The notes: a model not told the origin generated them from the sequence alone. A stretch of 64,000 bases of DNA from PMNU01 sp035480575 (GCA_035480575.1 DATIHR010000005.1:22135-86134); one strand, 5' to 3'; counted from the first letter of the stretch, positions 15,977 to 24,766 are shown. Numbers and translations: made by a program.

Positions 15977-16420
15977 TTAGTCGGGAAGGCTGTATTCTTC
16001 TATAACTGTCCGTATACCGGCTGCACCAAGTGCCCAGCACTCGCCTTTGGACGACTTGCCGGGGCATGTCGCAATCCGTTCGCAAAAAATGTCACGTAAT
16101 TCTTCTGTAGTAACACCTCCGTCGGTGTCACACAGCTTTTCCAGGGTAATAGCTTTATGTACTAAGTCTGGCTCGTCCTCGTTAACGATACAAAAAGGCT
16201 CGTCTTCTGCAGTTACCTCTTCGTCCCCTTCTTTTAAGAGTGCCGTGATAACCTCGGTTCCGGGCCGGCCATCGGCGCCTGTATAGATGCCGGTGCCAAA
16301 AAGTAGATGTGCCGAAGCCAGGTCGAAGTCTTCATAGTGCCGTGCAGGACATCCGGTTGATAGGTGTGGTTCGCCATTTATGCGCATGCAAATAATATAG
16401 GACGTATCGTACGGTGCCAC
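15977..16420 (-). CDS. Hypothetical cysteine-containing protein, 147 aa
   Basis: Probable GTG start at 16420, 6 bp after the stop of the preceding gene on the same strand, so likely translated by coupling. Acidic protein with several Cys (GCPARH, FCIVNEDEP, KLCDTDG, FCERIATCPGKSSKGECW), which could bind a metal or form disulfides. No family recognised. An internal ATG (at MRINGEPH) is an alternative start. Confidence 0.65.
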   Translation of the reverse strand: MAPYDTSYIICMRINGEPHLSTGCPARHYEDFDLASAHLLFGTGIYTGADGRPGTEVITALLKEGDEEVTAEDEPFCIVNEDEPDLVHKAITLEKLCDTDGGVTTEELRDIFCERIATCPGKSSKGECWALGAAGIRTVIEEYSLPD

Positions 16421-16426
16421 AAGCCG

Positions 16427-17389
16427 TTAGGCTGGCTGGCCGCTTTGGAGCCGCTGTAACGTGCGTATATCCCGGGCTAGGTCATGATCTATAGCTTCGG
16501 GATCTCTGCCACCTAGTAACTCTTGTATTGTTGCAAGCCCCGCCCCATTGCTGCCTAGTAACCCTGGCAACTTAAGTACCTGCGATCTATAGACAGTCTG
16601 ACCGTCGCGAACGGTCATGAGCTCTCCAATGACCCTGCTGCGCATACCGTCTATGAATTGTGGAGATATACCGCAGGCTGCGAGCGTTAGCCCGCTGTAG
16701 CACATAGCCCTTAAGAAATATTCGTGCGCGGTCGGTTTGAGCCAGTTAAATTCTGTAGGTTTATCGGAATCGAATGCCTTCTCGACATACGTGCCTACTG
16801 CCTGCTTGCCGATGGCGATAGCGCGAGCATCGCCAGAATGGTAGGGCTCGAACTGGTCGGTAATATCTTGTACGCATACTTCCGAATGACGTGGTTCGCC
16901 ATGTGTCACGTTTGTTTCGACATCTATGACAAGCGTGTGATGTTGCACAGCTGACGCGCCTGGTAATAGGCGTGCGCGTGCTTGTGTAATGTGCCCAACG
17001 GCGTACTGGGTGCCTATAAGGTGATTGCCCTGTACGTCTGTGGCTAAATACACCATGGTGCCGGGCGTATGGAGCGCATCAATTGCTGATGCCGATTTTT
17101 TGAGCACGTTTGCCGTTGCCTTTATGTTCTGCCCTGGCCGGCGGCCAACATGCGCTAAAAATTGGTAGTATTGTGCTTTTGTCTCGAACGTGTCTGCAAG
17201 CGGCGGATCGTTGTTTAGCGCGGTGTGCCCATACGCGAAGAACATATCACGGGCACGCTCGAACTCGTCCATGGTTTTTACTAGCTCTCGGGTTTGTGCG
17301 ATCACCGTGTCGCTACCGGCGCGTACTTGTTCGGTGGCTGTGGTTGCTTGCTCCTGCATGAATTGTTCGAATTCTGGGTGCGTCCTCAT
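16427..17389 (-). CDS. Hypothetical protein, 320 aa
   Basis: The start is set at the ATG 17389, behind a clean GGAGGG ribosome-binding site. The N-terminal 60 residues are helical and probably coiled-coil (MRTHPEFEQFMQEQ onward). The remainder is soluble and unrecognised (GTMVYLATDVQGNHLIGTQYAVGH). Probably cotranscribed with the 147-aa gene. Divergent from the DnaQ/GIY-YIG gene. Confidence 0.7.
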   Translation of the reverse strand: MRTHPEFEQFMQEQATTATEQVRAGSDTVIAQTRELVKTMDEFERARDMFFAYGHTALNNDPPLADTFETKAQYYQFLAHVGRRPGQNIKATANVLKKSASAIDALHTPGTMVYLATDVQGNHLIGTQYAVGHITQARARLLPGASAVQHHTLVIDVETNVTHGEPRHSEVCVQDITDQFEPYHSGDARAIAIGKQAVGTYVEKAFDSDKPTEFNWLKPTAHEYFLRAMCYSGLTLAACGISPQFIDGMRSRVIGELMTVRDGQTVYRSQVLKLPGLLGSNGAGLATIQELLGGRDPEAIDHDLARDIRTLQRLQSGQPA

Positions 17390-17477
17390 GTAACCCTCCG
17401 TATGACTCGTCGAAAGTATGGCATACAAGAGCGTATGTAGAAAGCTCTTGGTTTCGCGGGATATAATAGATTAAGTC

Positions 17478-18920
17478 ATGGGTATTTTGAGGGAGCCGCT
17501 GGTTTTTGTAGATATTGAAACGAATGGACTAGACCACATTCGTGGGCGTGTTATTGAGGTTGGCGCTATTAGGGTGGAAGATGGCGCTGTCGTCAACGAA
17601 TTTAAACAACTGATAGACCCAGGCACGCCCCTGCCCCAGTTTATTACCGGTCTGACGGGTATTACCGAGCACGATCTTACCGATGCGCCATTGTTTGGGG
17701 CAATTGCTGACGAACTATATAACATATTGGATGGCGCTGTATTTGTAGCGCACAATGTGCGGTTCGACTACTCGTTTTTAAAGCAAGAATTTAAGCGCAT
17801 CGGCAAAAGTTTTAACCCCAAGCAGCTGTGCACGGTGCGGCTGAGCCGTGCACTGTTCCCGCAGTATCGCACGCACAAGCTTGGTGACCTTATACAGCGC
17901 CATAATTTGGAGGTATCTGCACGGCACCGTGCCTACGACGACGCCCATGCGTTATGGCAGTTTTTGCAGCTTGTAGAGTCCACAACCGACCCGGGCGTGC
18001 TGCAGGCCGCTATTGCCCGCCAGCTTAAAAAACCGTCACTGCCGAAGGGGCTGGACCCACATGTGCTGGAGACATTGCCCAATAGCACCGGAGTGTATAT
18101 TTTAGAGGACGACAAAGGCGTGCCCATTTATATCGGCAAAAGTATACATATCCGCACGCGTGTGGCATCGCACTTTATGCGCGACCACGATAATACCGCC
18201 GAATTCAAAATTGCCCAGCATGTGCGGAGTATTAGCCATATACAAACAGGCAGCGAACTCGAGGCGTTGCTACTGGAATCGCAACTCGTTAAAGAGAAAT
18301 TACCACTATATAACAAGCAACTTCGCCGGGTTACTAAGGTTATATTAGCCCGCCGCACCCAAAACGAGGCCGGTTACGATACGGTACAACTAGAGGAAGC
18401 AGATCCTTCAGACGTGCTTGCGGGCCATGATGCCTTGGCGGTCTATTCGCGCCGTAGTAAAGCTAAGAGCACGCTGGAACAAATGGTGAAAGATTGGGGC
18501 TTATGCCCAAAATTGCTCGGGCTCGAAAAAACCAAAGGTGCGTGCTTTATGAGCCAGCTAGGCCGTTGCAAGGGTCCTTGCACGGGCAAAGAGCCAGCTA
18601 GCGCCTACAATGCGCGTTTAAACACTGCGTTTGAGCGTTCGCGCATAGAACCCTGGCCTTACGCAGGCCCAGTGATCATACAAGAAAAAACGTCCTCCCC
18701 AGAAGCTGACCATACGCAGCACGGTTTAGTGGTGGATAAATGGCGGGTTATTGGCCGGCTGCGTGAGGAACCGTACTGCGAGCCGGTGTTTGAGCACACG
18801 GCGCGTACGTTTGACCTCGATGCGTACAATATCCTTAAAACGTACCTCACGACAAAAATGCATCGGCTATCCATACGCCCATTGCCAGCCGCACAATTCG
18901 AGCAGCTGCTTGGTGCGTAG
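17478..18920 (+). CDS. DnaQ-like 3'-5' exonuclease fused to GIY-YIG (UvrC/Cho-like) nuclease
   Basis: 480 aa. Residues 8-165 are a DEDDh exonuclease: D12/E14 (FVDIETNG), HNVRFD with D96, and H149-x4-D154 (RHRAYDDAH). Residues 200-285 are a GIY-YIG domain (GVYILED...IPYIYIGK-type, seen as GVY 204-206 and YIG 217-219). The C-terminal third has Cys-containing segments (GACFMSQLGRCKGPCTG) like UvrC/Cho. Such fusions act in DNA repair incision and processing. Full length. A TATAAT box lies 10 nt before the ATG. Confidence 0.9.
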   Translation: MGILREPLVFVDIETNGLDHIRGRVIEVGAIRVEDGAVVNEFKQLIDPGTPLPQFITGLTGITEHDLTDAPLFGAIADELYNILDGAVFVAHNVRFDYSFLKQEFKRIGKSFNPKQLCTVRLSRALFPQYRTHKLGDLIQRHNLEVSARHRAYDDAHALWQFLQLVESTTDPGVLQAAIARQLKKPSLPKGLDPHVLETLPNSTGVYILEDDKGVPIYIGKSIHIRTRVASHFMRDHDNTAEFKIAQHVRSISHIQTGSELEALLLESQLVKEKLPLYNKQLRRVTKVILARRTQNEAGYDTVQLEEADPSDVLAGHDALAVYSRRSKAKSTLEQMVKDWGLCPKLLGLEKTKGACFMSQLGRCKGPCTGKEPASAYNARLNTAFERSRIEPWPYAGPVIIQEKTSSPEADHTQHGLVVDKWRVIGRLREEPYCEPVFEHTARTFDLDAYNILKTYLTTKMHRLSIRPLPAAQFEQLLGA

Positions 18921-18934
18921 TCTATACTGTGACT

Positions 18935-19195
18935 ATGAAGCGACTTATAGTGCTCGCCCTAGTTATCCTCATGATTATGGTCGCTAATTTGCTTACCGTC
19001 CGTAAACACAACGAAAATACAACCAAGCTGAACGAAGCAATTGCCAGTATAACGCCAAGCGAAGTCAAGAATGGCGTGGTGCTCAGCTGCAAGGTAGTCG
19101 CTGTTAAGCAGCGCAGCGACTACCCTGAAGTCTTGGTTGGTAAATCGGTACCTCAAATTAAACAGCTTATTTTGGCGGAACCACCCAGTTGTTAG
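18935..19195 (+). CDS. Small membrane-anchored or secreted hypothetical protein, 86 aa
   Basis: ATG 18935 is chosen because TATACT (18923-18928) ends 6 nt before it; an in-frame GTG at 18929 would fall inside the expected transcription start. One N-terminal hydrophobic helix (residues 4-20) is followed by a short polar domain with two Cys. Overlaps tail-to-tail with the minus-strand gene ending at 19167. Confidence 0.6.
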   Translation: MKRLIVLALVILMIMVANLLTVRKHNENTTKLNEAIASITPSEVKNGVVLSCKVVAVKQRSDYPEVLVGKSVPQIKQLILAEPPSC

Positions 19196-19421
19196 GTTGC
19201 TGTACCCTGCCCAATATCCAGCGTACATCGCTACTCTGAACCAATAGCTCGAAGTAATTTAATCCGTCCGAAGCCGAGAATACATATATAGTATTTTGAC
19301 CCTCGCGGTATTTATGGCGGTAGCCAATTTGGGTGATGGTATAAGTCTTTTCCTCCCATCTAATGCCGAAGGGGCGGACAGTTTTATAGGCGTTTCCAAA
19401 TATTCTTGCCACTTCATACAT
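19167..19421 (-). CDS. Small beta-rich protein, DUF6504-like
   Basis: 84 aa from ATG 19421, which overlaps the stop of the upstream ORF (TAATG), implying coupled translation. The pattern (RPFGIRWEEKTYTITQIG ... YFELLVQSSDVRWILGRV) resembles the small DUF6504-type domain that accompanies ImuB/Y-family polymerases in Actinobacteria. The neighbouring polymerase-like fragment supports this, but the match is by eye only. Confidence 0.45.
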   Translation of the reverse strand: MYEVARIFGNAYKTVRPFGIRWEEKTYTITQIGYRHKYREGQNTIYVFSASDGLNYFELLVQSSDVRWILGRVQQPNNWVVPPK

Positions 19422-19663
19422 TATTTGCCCCCGATTACTAGAATTTTTATGCCTGGCACGAGTAGCTTCGCCTCGTGGTAGCGCATGCCGATGCGCACAC
19501 CAAGCAGTGCTGCCTCTTTGGAGCACGAGGTAATAATGCTGTAGCGGTTAGCTGGCCGTCGTTTGTACGGTTTGGTGGGGCGTTGGTGTTTGGCGAACGC
19601 CCACGTTCGTTGTAATTGTTCGCGTGTTGTGGTGGCGAGCGGTACTTGCATAGTTTTCGTCAT
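19421..19663 (-). pseudogene. Fragment resembling the palm region of a Y-family DNA polymerase (DinB/UmuC/ImuB)
   Basis: An ORF of about 80 codons starting at ATG 19663 (GAGGA ribosome-binding site). YSIITSCSKEAALLGVRIGM followed by EAKLLVPGIKILVIGG matches the conserved SYEAR..GV..GM...EAK...P....V block of Y-family polymerases. The catalytic N-terminal DxD and everything C-terminal are missing. Either a decayed translesion polymerase or a stand-alone miniature protein. It is intact as an ORF with a good start and is coupled to the next gene, so it may still be expressed. Confidence 0.45.
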
Positions 19664-19958
19664 ATACATTCCTCAAAATTTAGGGGTCGTTAAAAAACAA
19701 CTGTATTTTTTAGGACAGTCGGAACGGATTTGAGGGTGATACTGTCTGTGTAAGGCGGTGCAAACCGTTCGGTTGCCTTGCCTGACAGGTACAGCGGGTT
19801 ATATATAAAGGGCGTGCAGTGACCGAAGTATGCTGCCCTGAAAATGCGATAATAAGCCTGCGTGCTATGACGCCGTTACTAACAGCGTTCATGCTCCCAT
19901 GGCTACCTTTTATTATATGCCGCTTGTCTAGCTTTGCAATGTTTATGCTTTTAGTATT
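19664..19958. other. Intergenic stretch without a convincing gene
   Basis: About 295 bp. It contains a plausible plus-strand promoter (TTGCCT, 16 bp, TATATA near 19797-19805) with no recognisable downstream plus-strand gene, and a small repeat of GGACAGTC/GACTGTCC type. A short antisense transcript to the following membrane-protein gene is possible; nothing firm. Confidence 0.35.
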
Positions 19959-20543
19959 TTATACAGCAGTCTTGCCGGCGCGGCGGGCCAAAATAATGGC
20001 CGTAACGACGCCCAGCGAAATGGCGACATACAGCGAGTAACCAATGCTGGTCATGGATATGCCCTGGACGTGCGCAACGGCAATGCTGGTTAGTAAGCCG
20101 CCGGCGGCAGCCAGCGCAAAAGTTATGGGCGTTTCCTCGTGCGGCTGCTTCCAGGCGTGCAAGGCGGTGGGTACCAGGCCAATGAAATCAATGATAATAA
20201 CCGCCCACACGGCAATAGCCGGATCGTTAAACAGCCACCATAACGCTAGGCCGATGCCTACGCCCGCAAGGCACGTTATATCCAGCGCCTTAAAGCTACG
20301 GTCGCCGTAGCGCCACCCCACCACGAGTACGGTTGCTAGTACAACGGCACTCAGGCCAGCAAAGAGGCCGGCTGCAATTTGCCCATCGGCAAGGCTGGCG
20401 ATGGCGGCTACGCCAGCCAGTACAGCCCATGTTAGCCACGATACCAGGCGGGGCTTGGTATTACCTTTAACGGTTTCTACTATGTATGGTATAGTGCCGG
20501 CAACGGCAACTAGGCTACCCAAAACAACAAGCAGAAAATACAT
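19959..20543 (-). CDS. Hypothetical membrane protein with PQ-loop/SemiSWEET-like features, 194 aa
   Basis: Six predicted membrane helices. Two regions (GTIPYIVETVKGNTKPRLVS and DFIGLVPTALHAWKQPHEE) each look like the Pro-containing loop of PQ-loop/SWEET transporters, suggesting a duplicated unit. Substrate unknown. A CATAAT box ends 6 nt before the ATG, and the same 14-bp promoter/start segment recurs in front of the gene at 32519. Confidence 0.65.
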   Translation of the reverse strand: MYFLLVVLGSLVAVAGTIPYIVETVKGNTKPRLVSWLTWAVLAGVAAIASLADGQIAAGLFAGLSAVVLATVLVVGWRYGDRSFKALDITCLAGVGIGLALWWLFNDPAIAVWAVIIIDFIGLVPTALHAWKQPHEETPITFALAAAGGLLTSIAVAHVQGISMTSIGYSLYVAISLGVVTAIILARRAGKTAV

Positions 20544-20618
20544 AGTTCAATTATGGCATACTTGTTGTGGTTGGCTTTTGTGTCTGTTGTAAAATTACCT
20601 ATATGTAGGGGGGTTCTC

Positions 20619-21152
20619 ATGGCTACAAAATCAACCGTACCAACGAAACGACCGTTGGTCGTACCTATTAGCACTGCGGCAGCTATGCTTGGCAATCAAA
20701 ACCAAAAATTGGTGCCGTGCATTACCCATGCAGCGTGCGGCAGCGAAGGGATTGGCGCCGCTATTGGCATTATTACGCCTGGCAATGCTACAAAGGTACA
20801 CAAACACGAACATTCCGAAACGGTGCTGTTTGTTATGGAAGGCTGGGCCGTAACGCTAATCGGCCCAAAACTAGTGCCCTACTTTACCGGCCCGGGCGAT
20901 TTTTTGTTTATACCAAACAATGCCGTTCACATTGGGTTTAACTTGAGCGATAAACACCGGGTAGTCGCTACCGAGACGCGTACCGATCGGCATTTTAATG
21001 ACGATGTCGTGCTGCTGCCAGAGCTAGAAGAAAAAGCTGCCGCCGTTATTGCCGATATAAAACAGCACTTTAAAGCCGGCCTGCTTAAACTGCCAAAACA
21101 CTGGACCATAGGCGACATGCGCCCCTACTCGTTCATAGAAGCCGAAGTGTAG
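20619..21152 (+). CDS. Cupin-domain protein, 177 aa
   Basis: The start is set at ATG 20619 behind a GGGGGG ribosome-binding site. Cupin motif 1 is HKHEHSETVLFVMEG and motif 2 is PGDFLFIPNNAVHIGFN, so residues H-x-H..E and the later His can bind a metal. A single cupin domain is followed by a helical C-terminus. Reaction unknown: a small-molecule isomerase/dioxygenase-type or binding protein. Its 3' end overlaps the convergent gene by 28 bp. Confidence 0.85.
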   Translation: MATKSTVPTKRPLVVPISTAAAMLGNQNQKLVPCITHAACGSEGIGAAIGIITPGNATKVHKHEHSETVLFVMEGWAVTLIGPKLVPYFTGPGDFLFIPNNAVHIGFNLSDKHRVVATETRTDRHFNDDVVLLPELEEKAAAVIADIKQHFKAGLLKLPKHWTIGDMRPYSFIEAEV

Positions 21153-21532
21153 CCCACGAATGTAACACGCGACCCGGTTACGACTGTTGTGAGCGGCCCG
21201 CGCAGCTGCTCGCCGCTTTCGGCATCGTAAATGGTAAACATGGCGCTACCGCTGAGGGTGTCGCCGTTTAGGCGTAGACTAAAATCGACCACACCGCGAG
21301 TTACAGTTTTGTCGGTAAAACCAAGGCGGTATTCCTCGAATCGGGCTTGTACGGTATCGTCTTTGCCTGTGCGCCATATACCCATGCCGGCTGTATCGCT
21401 AGTGCTGGTGTTTCCTGCTGGTGGGTTGGATTGCATGAGTGTGCCATCGCTGTGGAACGTGAACATATGGTATGTAAATGGCGCGTCCGGTGTTTTAACG
21501 CGCCATACGCCAACAATAGAAGCTTTAGTCAT
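21125..21532 (-). CDS. Lipocalin-like (calycin-fold) small protein, 135 aa
   Basis: IVGVWRVKTP...FTFHSDGTLMQSNPPAGN...GMGIWRTG...RGVVDFSLRLNGDTLSGSA...TTVVTGSRVTF has the alternating beta pattern of small bacterial lipocalin-like proteins. No signal peptide. Its ATG immediately follows the TAG of the aminotransferase, so the two are one transcriptional and translational unit. Ligand unknown. Confidence 0.7.
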   Translation of the reverse strand: MTKASIVGVWRVKTPDAPFTYHMFTFHSDGTLMQSNPPAGNTSTSDTAGMGIWRTGKDDTVQARFEEYRLGFTDKTVTRGVVDFSLRLNGDTLSGSAMFTIYDAESGEQLRGPLTTVVTGSRVTFVGYTSASMNE

Positions 21533-22714
21533 CTATGCTTCCTGTAATACGCGCGCTAACCGCTTAACGCCTTCTTCTATGCGGTCCTCGGGCGGAAATG
21601 CAAAGCTTAGGCGCAGGGCGTTTTTGCCCTCGGCTGGGTCCAAAAAGAACGCGCTTGCTGGCAAGTAGGCTACCCCGGTTTGTATGGCTTTGTCTAGTAG
21701 TGCAGCCGTGTCTATAGCCTTGGGGCCGGTTAGCCAAATAAACAGGCCGCCTTCGGGCTTGTCCCATGTGTAGCCTGCTGGCATGTGCTGCTTTAGTGCC
21801 TGCTGCATTGTCGCTAGTTTGCTGCTGTATGTTTTACATAAGCTCCCTATAAACGCATCGTACTCGCCTGCCAAGAACTCGGCGGCCAGCGCCTGGTTGA
21901 ACTGCGACGTAAACATGTCTATGTATTGTTTCAGCATCAGTACTTTCTCTAGGATGGGCTCGGGCATAACCGAATAGCCGCAGCGTACGGCCGGCGCGAA
22001 CATTTTAGACAGCGAGCTTAAGTAAATGGTCCGCTCCGGTGCGTACGAATACACTGCCGGTTGGTGCTCGCCGGTATAGCGGAGGTCGTAGTAGACGTCG
22101 TCTTCAATAATAAGTACGTCGTATTTTTTTGCTAGTTCGGCAACCTGTTTGCGGCGTGCGGCCGGCATAGTGCGGCCGGATGGGTTTTGGAAGGTTGGCA
22201 GTAGGTATATAAACTTGACGGGCTGTTTTTGTAGTTGGGCTTCCAGCGCGTCGGGTAACATGCCATCTTCGTCGCAGGCGACTTCCTGTACGTTTGCTTC
22301 GTACGCCAAAAAGTCGGACACGGCCTGGTTGTAGGTGGGCGATTCTACCAGCACGGTATCGCCTGCATCCAACAACACCATACCCACATTATTTAGCGCG
22401 CCCGAGGCACCAGTAGATATGTGTACGTTGTCGGCCGTGGCAGTAATACTCCGCTTTTTTAGGAGCGGCAGCACCGCTTTTCGTAGCGGTTCAAACCCCT
22501 GAGGCATGCCGTATTGGATGATTGACTTGCCATATTTGTCTATCGCCTGTTGTGTAAGGGCTGGAAATTTTTCAGCCGGTAATACACTAGGGTCAGGCGT
22601 GCCCGGTGCAAACGATACAATGTCTGGGTTCGCCTGAATAATCTTAAACAGTGTGGTAATGGGGCTGTTTTTTGCGGTTAGTGCCCTACTAGAAAAATGT
22701 TGCTTGTAGTCCAC
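21533..22714 (-). CDS. PLP-dependent aminotransferase, class I/II (LysN/2-aminoadipate type)
   Basis: 393 aa from a GTG start with AAAGGA upstream. Features: QYGMPQGFEPLRKAV, PTFQNPSGRTM, the cofactor Asp in IIEDDVYYDLRY, and the Schiff-base lysine in LSSLSKMFAPAVRCGY. This is the alpha-aminoadipate/aromatic-type subgroup related to MocR C-terminal domains. Transfers amino groups between an amino acid and a 2-oxo acid; the exact substrate cannot be read from sequence. Confidence 0.9.
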   Translation of the reverse strand: MDYKQHFSSRALTAKNSPITTLFKIIQANPDIVSFAPGTPDPSVLPAEKFPALTQQAIDKYGKSIIQYGMPQGFEPLRKAVLPLLKKRSITATADNVHISTGASGALNNVGMVLLDAGDTVLVESPTYNQAVSDFLAYEANVQEVACDEDGMLPDALEAQLQKQPVKFIYLLPTFQNPSGRTMPAARRKQVAELAKKYDVLIIEDDVYYDLRYTGEHQPAVYSYAPERTIYLSSLSKMFAPAVRCGYSVMPEPILEKVLMLKQYIDMFTSQFNQALAAEFLAGEYDAFIGSLCKTYSSKLATMQQALKQHMPAGYTWDKPEGGLFIWLTGPKAIDTAALLDKAIQTGVAYLPASAFFLDPAEGKNALRLSFAFPPEDRIEEGVKRLARVLQEA

Positions 22715-22811
22715 CAGGGGTCCTTTCTTGCGATTTCAATAAAAATAGTTGCATCTGCTTGATGCAATAAGTACCTAGTATATTCCTTATGCTTACGGTG
22801 GTCCAAGATTA

Positions 22812-22840
22812 TTGCGTTAAATACAGGAAAGTTATATAAT
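22812..22840 (+). promoter_or_regulatory. Near-consensus promoter of the metallopeptidase gene
   Basis: TTGCGT (22812-22817), 17-bp spacer, TATAAT (22835-22840). The -10 ends 6 nt before ATG 22847, the clearest leaderless arrangement in the window. Confidence 0.75.
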
Positions 22841-22846
22841 AACTTT

Positions 22847-23422
22847 ATGAGTAAACCAGTACGCGAACTAGACGCTTATTACGAGGTTGGTGGGCCATAT
22901 AACGTTAAGCCTAACGAGGCGCGTTACCTATATGGCGCTACTGTCGATTTAGTGGCGCCCTATGTCGGGCAGATTAGTGTGCCGCGCCTACGAGGCTTAC
23001 GCTTGCGAACGTCTGCGCCGGCAATAAACACCTCGACATTTAATGTGCCCGGTGCGGGCGAGCACAATATGCTGCTTACCGGCCGTCGCATTCAAGGGCG
23101 TAAAAGGGTGCATCCCGGAGGAATCAATGAGACAACACAGGGTAGGGTTACCCAGCTCATTAAGAAGTCTAAAATTGTCGTACACACGGGGACGCCAGGC
23201 GAAAATTGGCAATTAAGTGACAGCTTAATATCAACGGTGCACGAAACGGCCCATACTTTTGGAGTTATTGATCACTGCGAAGTGCCAAGCTGTGCTATGA
23301 CCAAAGACGCTGCCGACTACGAAATGATTATCGGCTCTATAGCCGCAGGCAAACCTTTCTGTGATGATTGCGCTGGCGACCTGGAAATTGCCGCATACCG
23401 TGAGATGGCTGCAAAGCTGTAG
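22847..23422 (+). CDS. Archaemetzincin-like zinc peptidase, 191 aa
   Basis: HETAHTFGVIDHC (132-144) gives HExxHxxG plus a third ligand. CEVPSCAM (144-151) and FCDDC (171-175) reproduce the archaemetzincin second-zinc cysteines (C-x4-C-x-M ... C-x2-C). Archaemetzincins are cytoplasmic metzincin-fold proteases. Here the position normally occupied by the third His (HExxHxxGxxH) is Asp142, with His143 one residue later, so zinc ligation may differ. No signal peptide. Leaderless promoter. Confidence 0.75.
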   Translation: MSKPVRELDAYYEVGGPYNVKPNEARYLYGATVDLVAPYVGQISVPRLRGLRLRTSAPAINTSTFNVPGAGEHNMLLTGRRIQGRKRVHPGGINETTQGRVTQLIKKSKIVVHTGTPGENWQLSDSLISTVHETAHTFGVIDHCEVPSCAMTKDAADYEMIIGSIAAGKPFCDDCAGDLEIAAYREMAAKL

Positions 23423-23424
23423 GC

Positions 23425-23982
23425 CTATTTTTTCTCGTCGTGGCCTTTAATGGCGGACTCGATCACGTCGCGTGGCAGTGCGGCTGCGCTGAGGAGGCCG
23501 CTGCGTACTTTGTCGCCGGCGTCGCCGGCTGCATCGAGTGCGCTGCCTACGGCGGCTTTGGCGGCTAGGGCGGTGTCGGCACCTACTTCGCCTGCGGCTT
23601 TAATGGCGCCTTCGACGGCGGCTACGGCCACACTGGCGACATCGCCACCTGCTTCGGCAGCACCTTGTACAACGCCACGTACGGCATCTTTAACCCCGCC
23701 AATTACGTCGCCACCGGTTTGGCTAACACCTACAATGGCGCCGTGTACGATTTCCTGTGCGGCAGTAGTGGCCGATGCGCCTACCTGCCCGACCGCTTGC
23801 ATAGCACCACTGGCAACCGATGCCACGGCATCTACGCCGGCTGTTGCGACCTCGCCTGTACCCTTGAGTACGTTGACCACCTGGTTTTTTACCGTGCCGG
23901 TTATGGCGGTCATGATATCGTCGGTGCCTTTAATGGCGGCCACTACGGCGTCGGTTGTTTCGGTAACAATTTGTTTAAGCAT
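23425..23982 (-). CDS. Ala/Gly/Val-rich amphipathic repeat protein, 185 aa
   Basis: Low-complexity, imperfect repeats of the type VxGAAEAGGDVASVAVAAVEG along nearly the whole length, predicted as amphipathic helices and without a signal peptide. Resembles LEA-like or lipid/surface-associating helical proteins. A GGAGAAG-type ribosome-binding site precedes the ATG. Its stop is 2 bp from the convergent metallopeptidase stop. Function unknown; the strongly biased composition also creates long spurious antisense ORFs. Confidence 0.7.
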   Translation of the reverse strand: MLKQIVTETTDAVVAAIKGTDDIMTAITGTVKNQVVNVLKGTGEVATAGVDAVASVASGAMQAVGQVGASATTAAQEIVHGAIVGVSQTGGDVIGGVKDAVRGVVQGAAEAGGDVASVAVAAVEGAIKAAGEVGADTALAAKAAVGSALDAAGDAGDKVRSGLLSAAALPRDVIESAIKGHDEKK

Positions 23983-24020
23983 CGGACTTCTCCTTTATTT
24001 ACTGGGTTTACTGTAAGTGC

Positions 24021-24752
24021 TTATGCGTGAGGTTGCAAGTCTTCTGTGCTCTGCGCTGCCTTGCGGCGGGATGACCCGATGGCTATGCAGACAATAAGTG
24101 TGGCAGCAAGCGCAATGCCCACAAAAAATGCTACAGTGCCGCCAATACGCAATAACGTCGCGATGCTGTGATCCGCATTCAAGTGCCCGGTACGACTCAA
24201 TAATTGATACCAATCATGTCCGGCGTCGTACGATGCATCCGAACCATCACTGACAAAACTGCCAGGACCAACAAGCGGTAGCAGTCTGGCCCGTGCGTCA
24301 TCGGCATACGAGGCAACATCAAACATATTCAGGCCTAGCCAACAAAAACATAATGCCGCGCCAAAGTAATAGCGAATTTGTATAAATCCCGCTACCCAGA
24401 ACAACGGAAATAGGCATTGGAATAAGCTGCCGCCAGCGATGGTCATAAACTCGCCCAAGGGTATAAAAACAAAATGTCCGATTTCGTGAATACCAAGATC
24501 GAGGGCCGAAAAAGGATTTGCCAGGCGATTCAAGGCGAACTGTGGGTCGGCCCAGTTTTGTACGAGCATAACAACGAACCAACACACAATAATTGCCCGC
24601 CACCACCAGCCGGATTTGCCCAGTGCCCATGTAATGGGCCGTACATATAACGGTAAATCTTTGGAGTACACGGTGCAATTGGTGCAGTGCACTGTTTTGT
24701 CGCCGTATTCGAGCGTATCGTGCTTGCAAACGGGGCAAGTTTTGGGAAACAT
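24021..24752 (-). CDS. Membrane HEXXH protein with N-terminal zinc ribbon (M50/site-2-protease-like)
   Basis: 243 aa. A zinc ribbon is formed by CPVC (6-9) and CTNC (23-26). Several membrane helices follow. HEIGH at 89-93 sits in a hydrophobic segment, with a later GLNMFDVASYADD that could provide the third ligand, the layout of membrane-embedded M50-type peptidases. Substrate unknown. Upstream of the amphipathic repeat protein on the same strand (38 bp). Confidence 0.65.
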   Translation of the reverse strand: MFPKTCPVCKHDTLEYGDKTVHCTNCTVYSKDLPLYVRPITWALGKSGWWWRAIIVCWFVVMLVQNWADPQFALNRLANPFSALDLGIHEIGHFVFIPLGEFMTIAGGSLFQCLFPLFWVAGFIQIRYYFGAALCFCWLGLNMFDVASYADDARARLLPLVGPGSFVSDGSDASYDAGHDWYQLLSRTGHLNADHSIATLLRIGGTVAFFVGIALAATLIVCIAIGSSRRKAAQSTEDLQPHA

Positions 24753-24766
24753 CGAACGTATGGGTA

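Noticed and set aside
23450..24016. 188-codon Ala/Thr/Pro-rich plus-strand ORF
   Set aside because: Antisense shadow of the amphipathic repeat protein, whose biased codons remove stops on the other strand.
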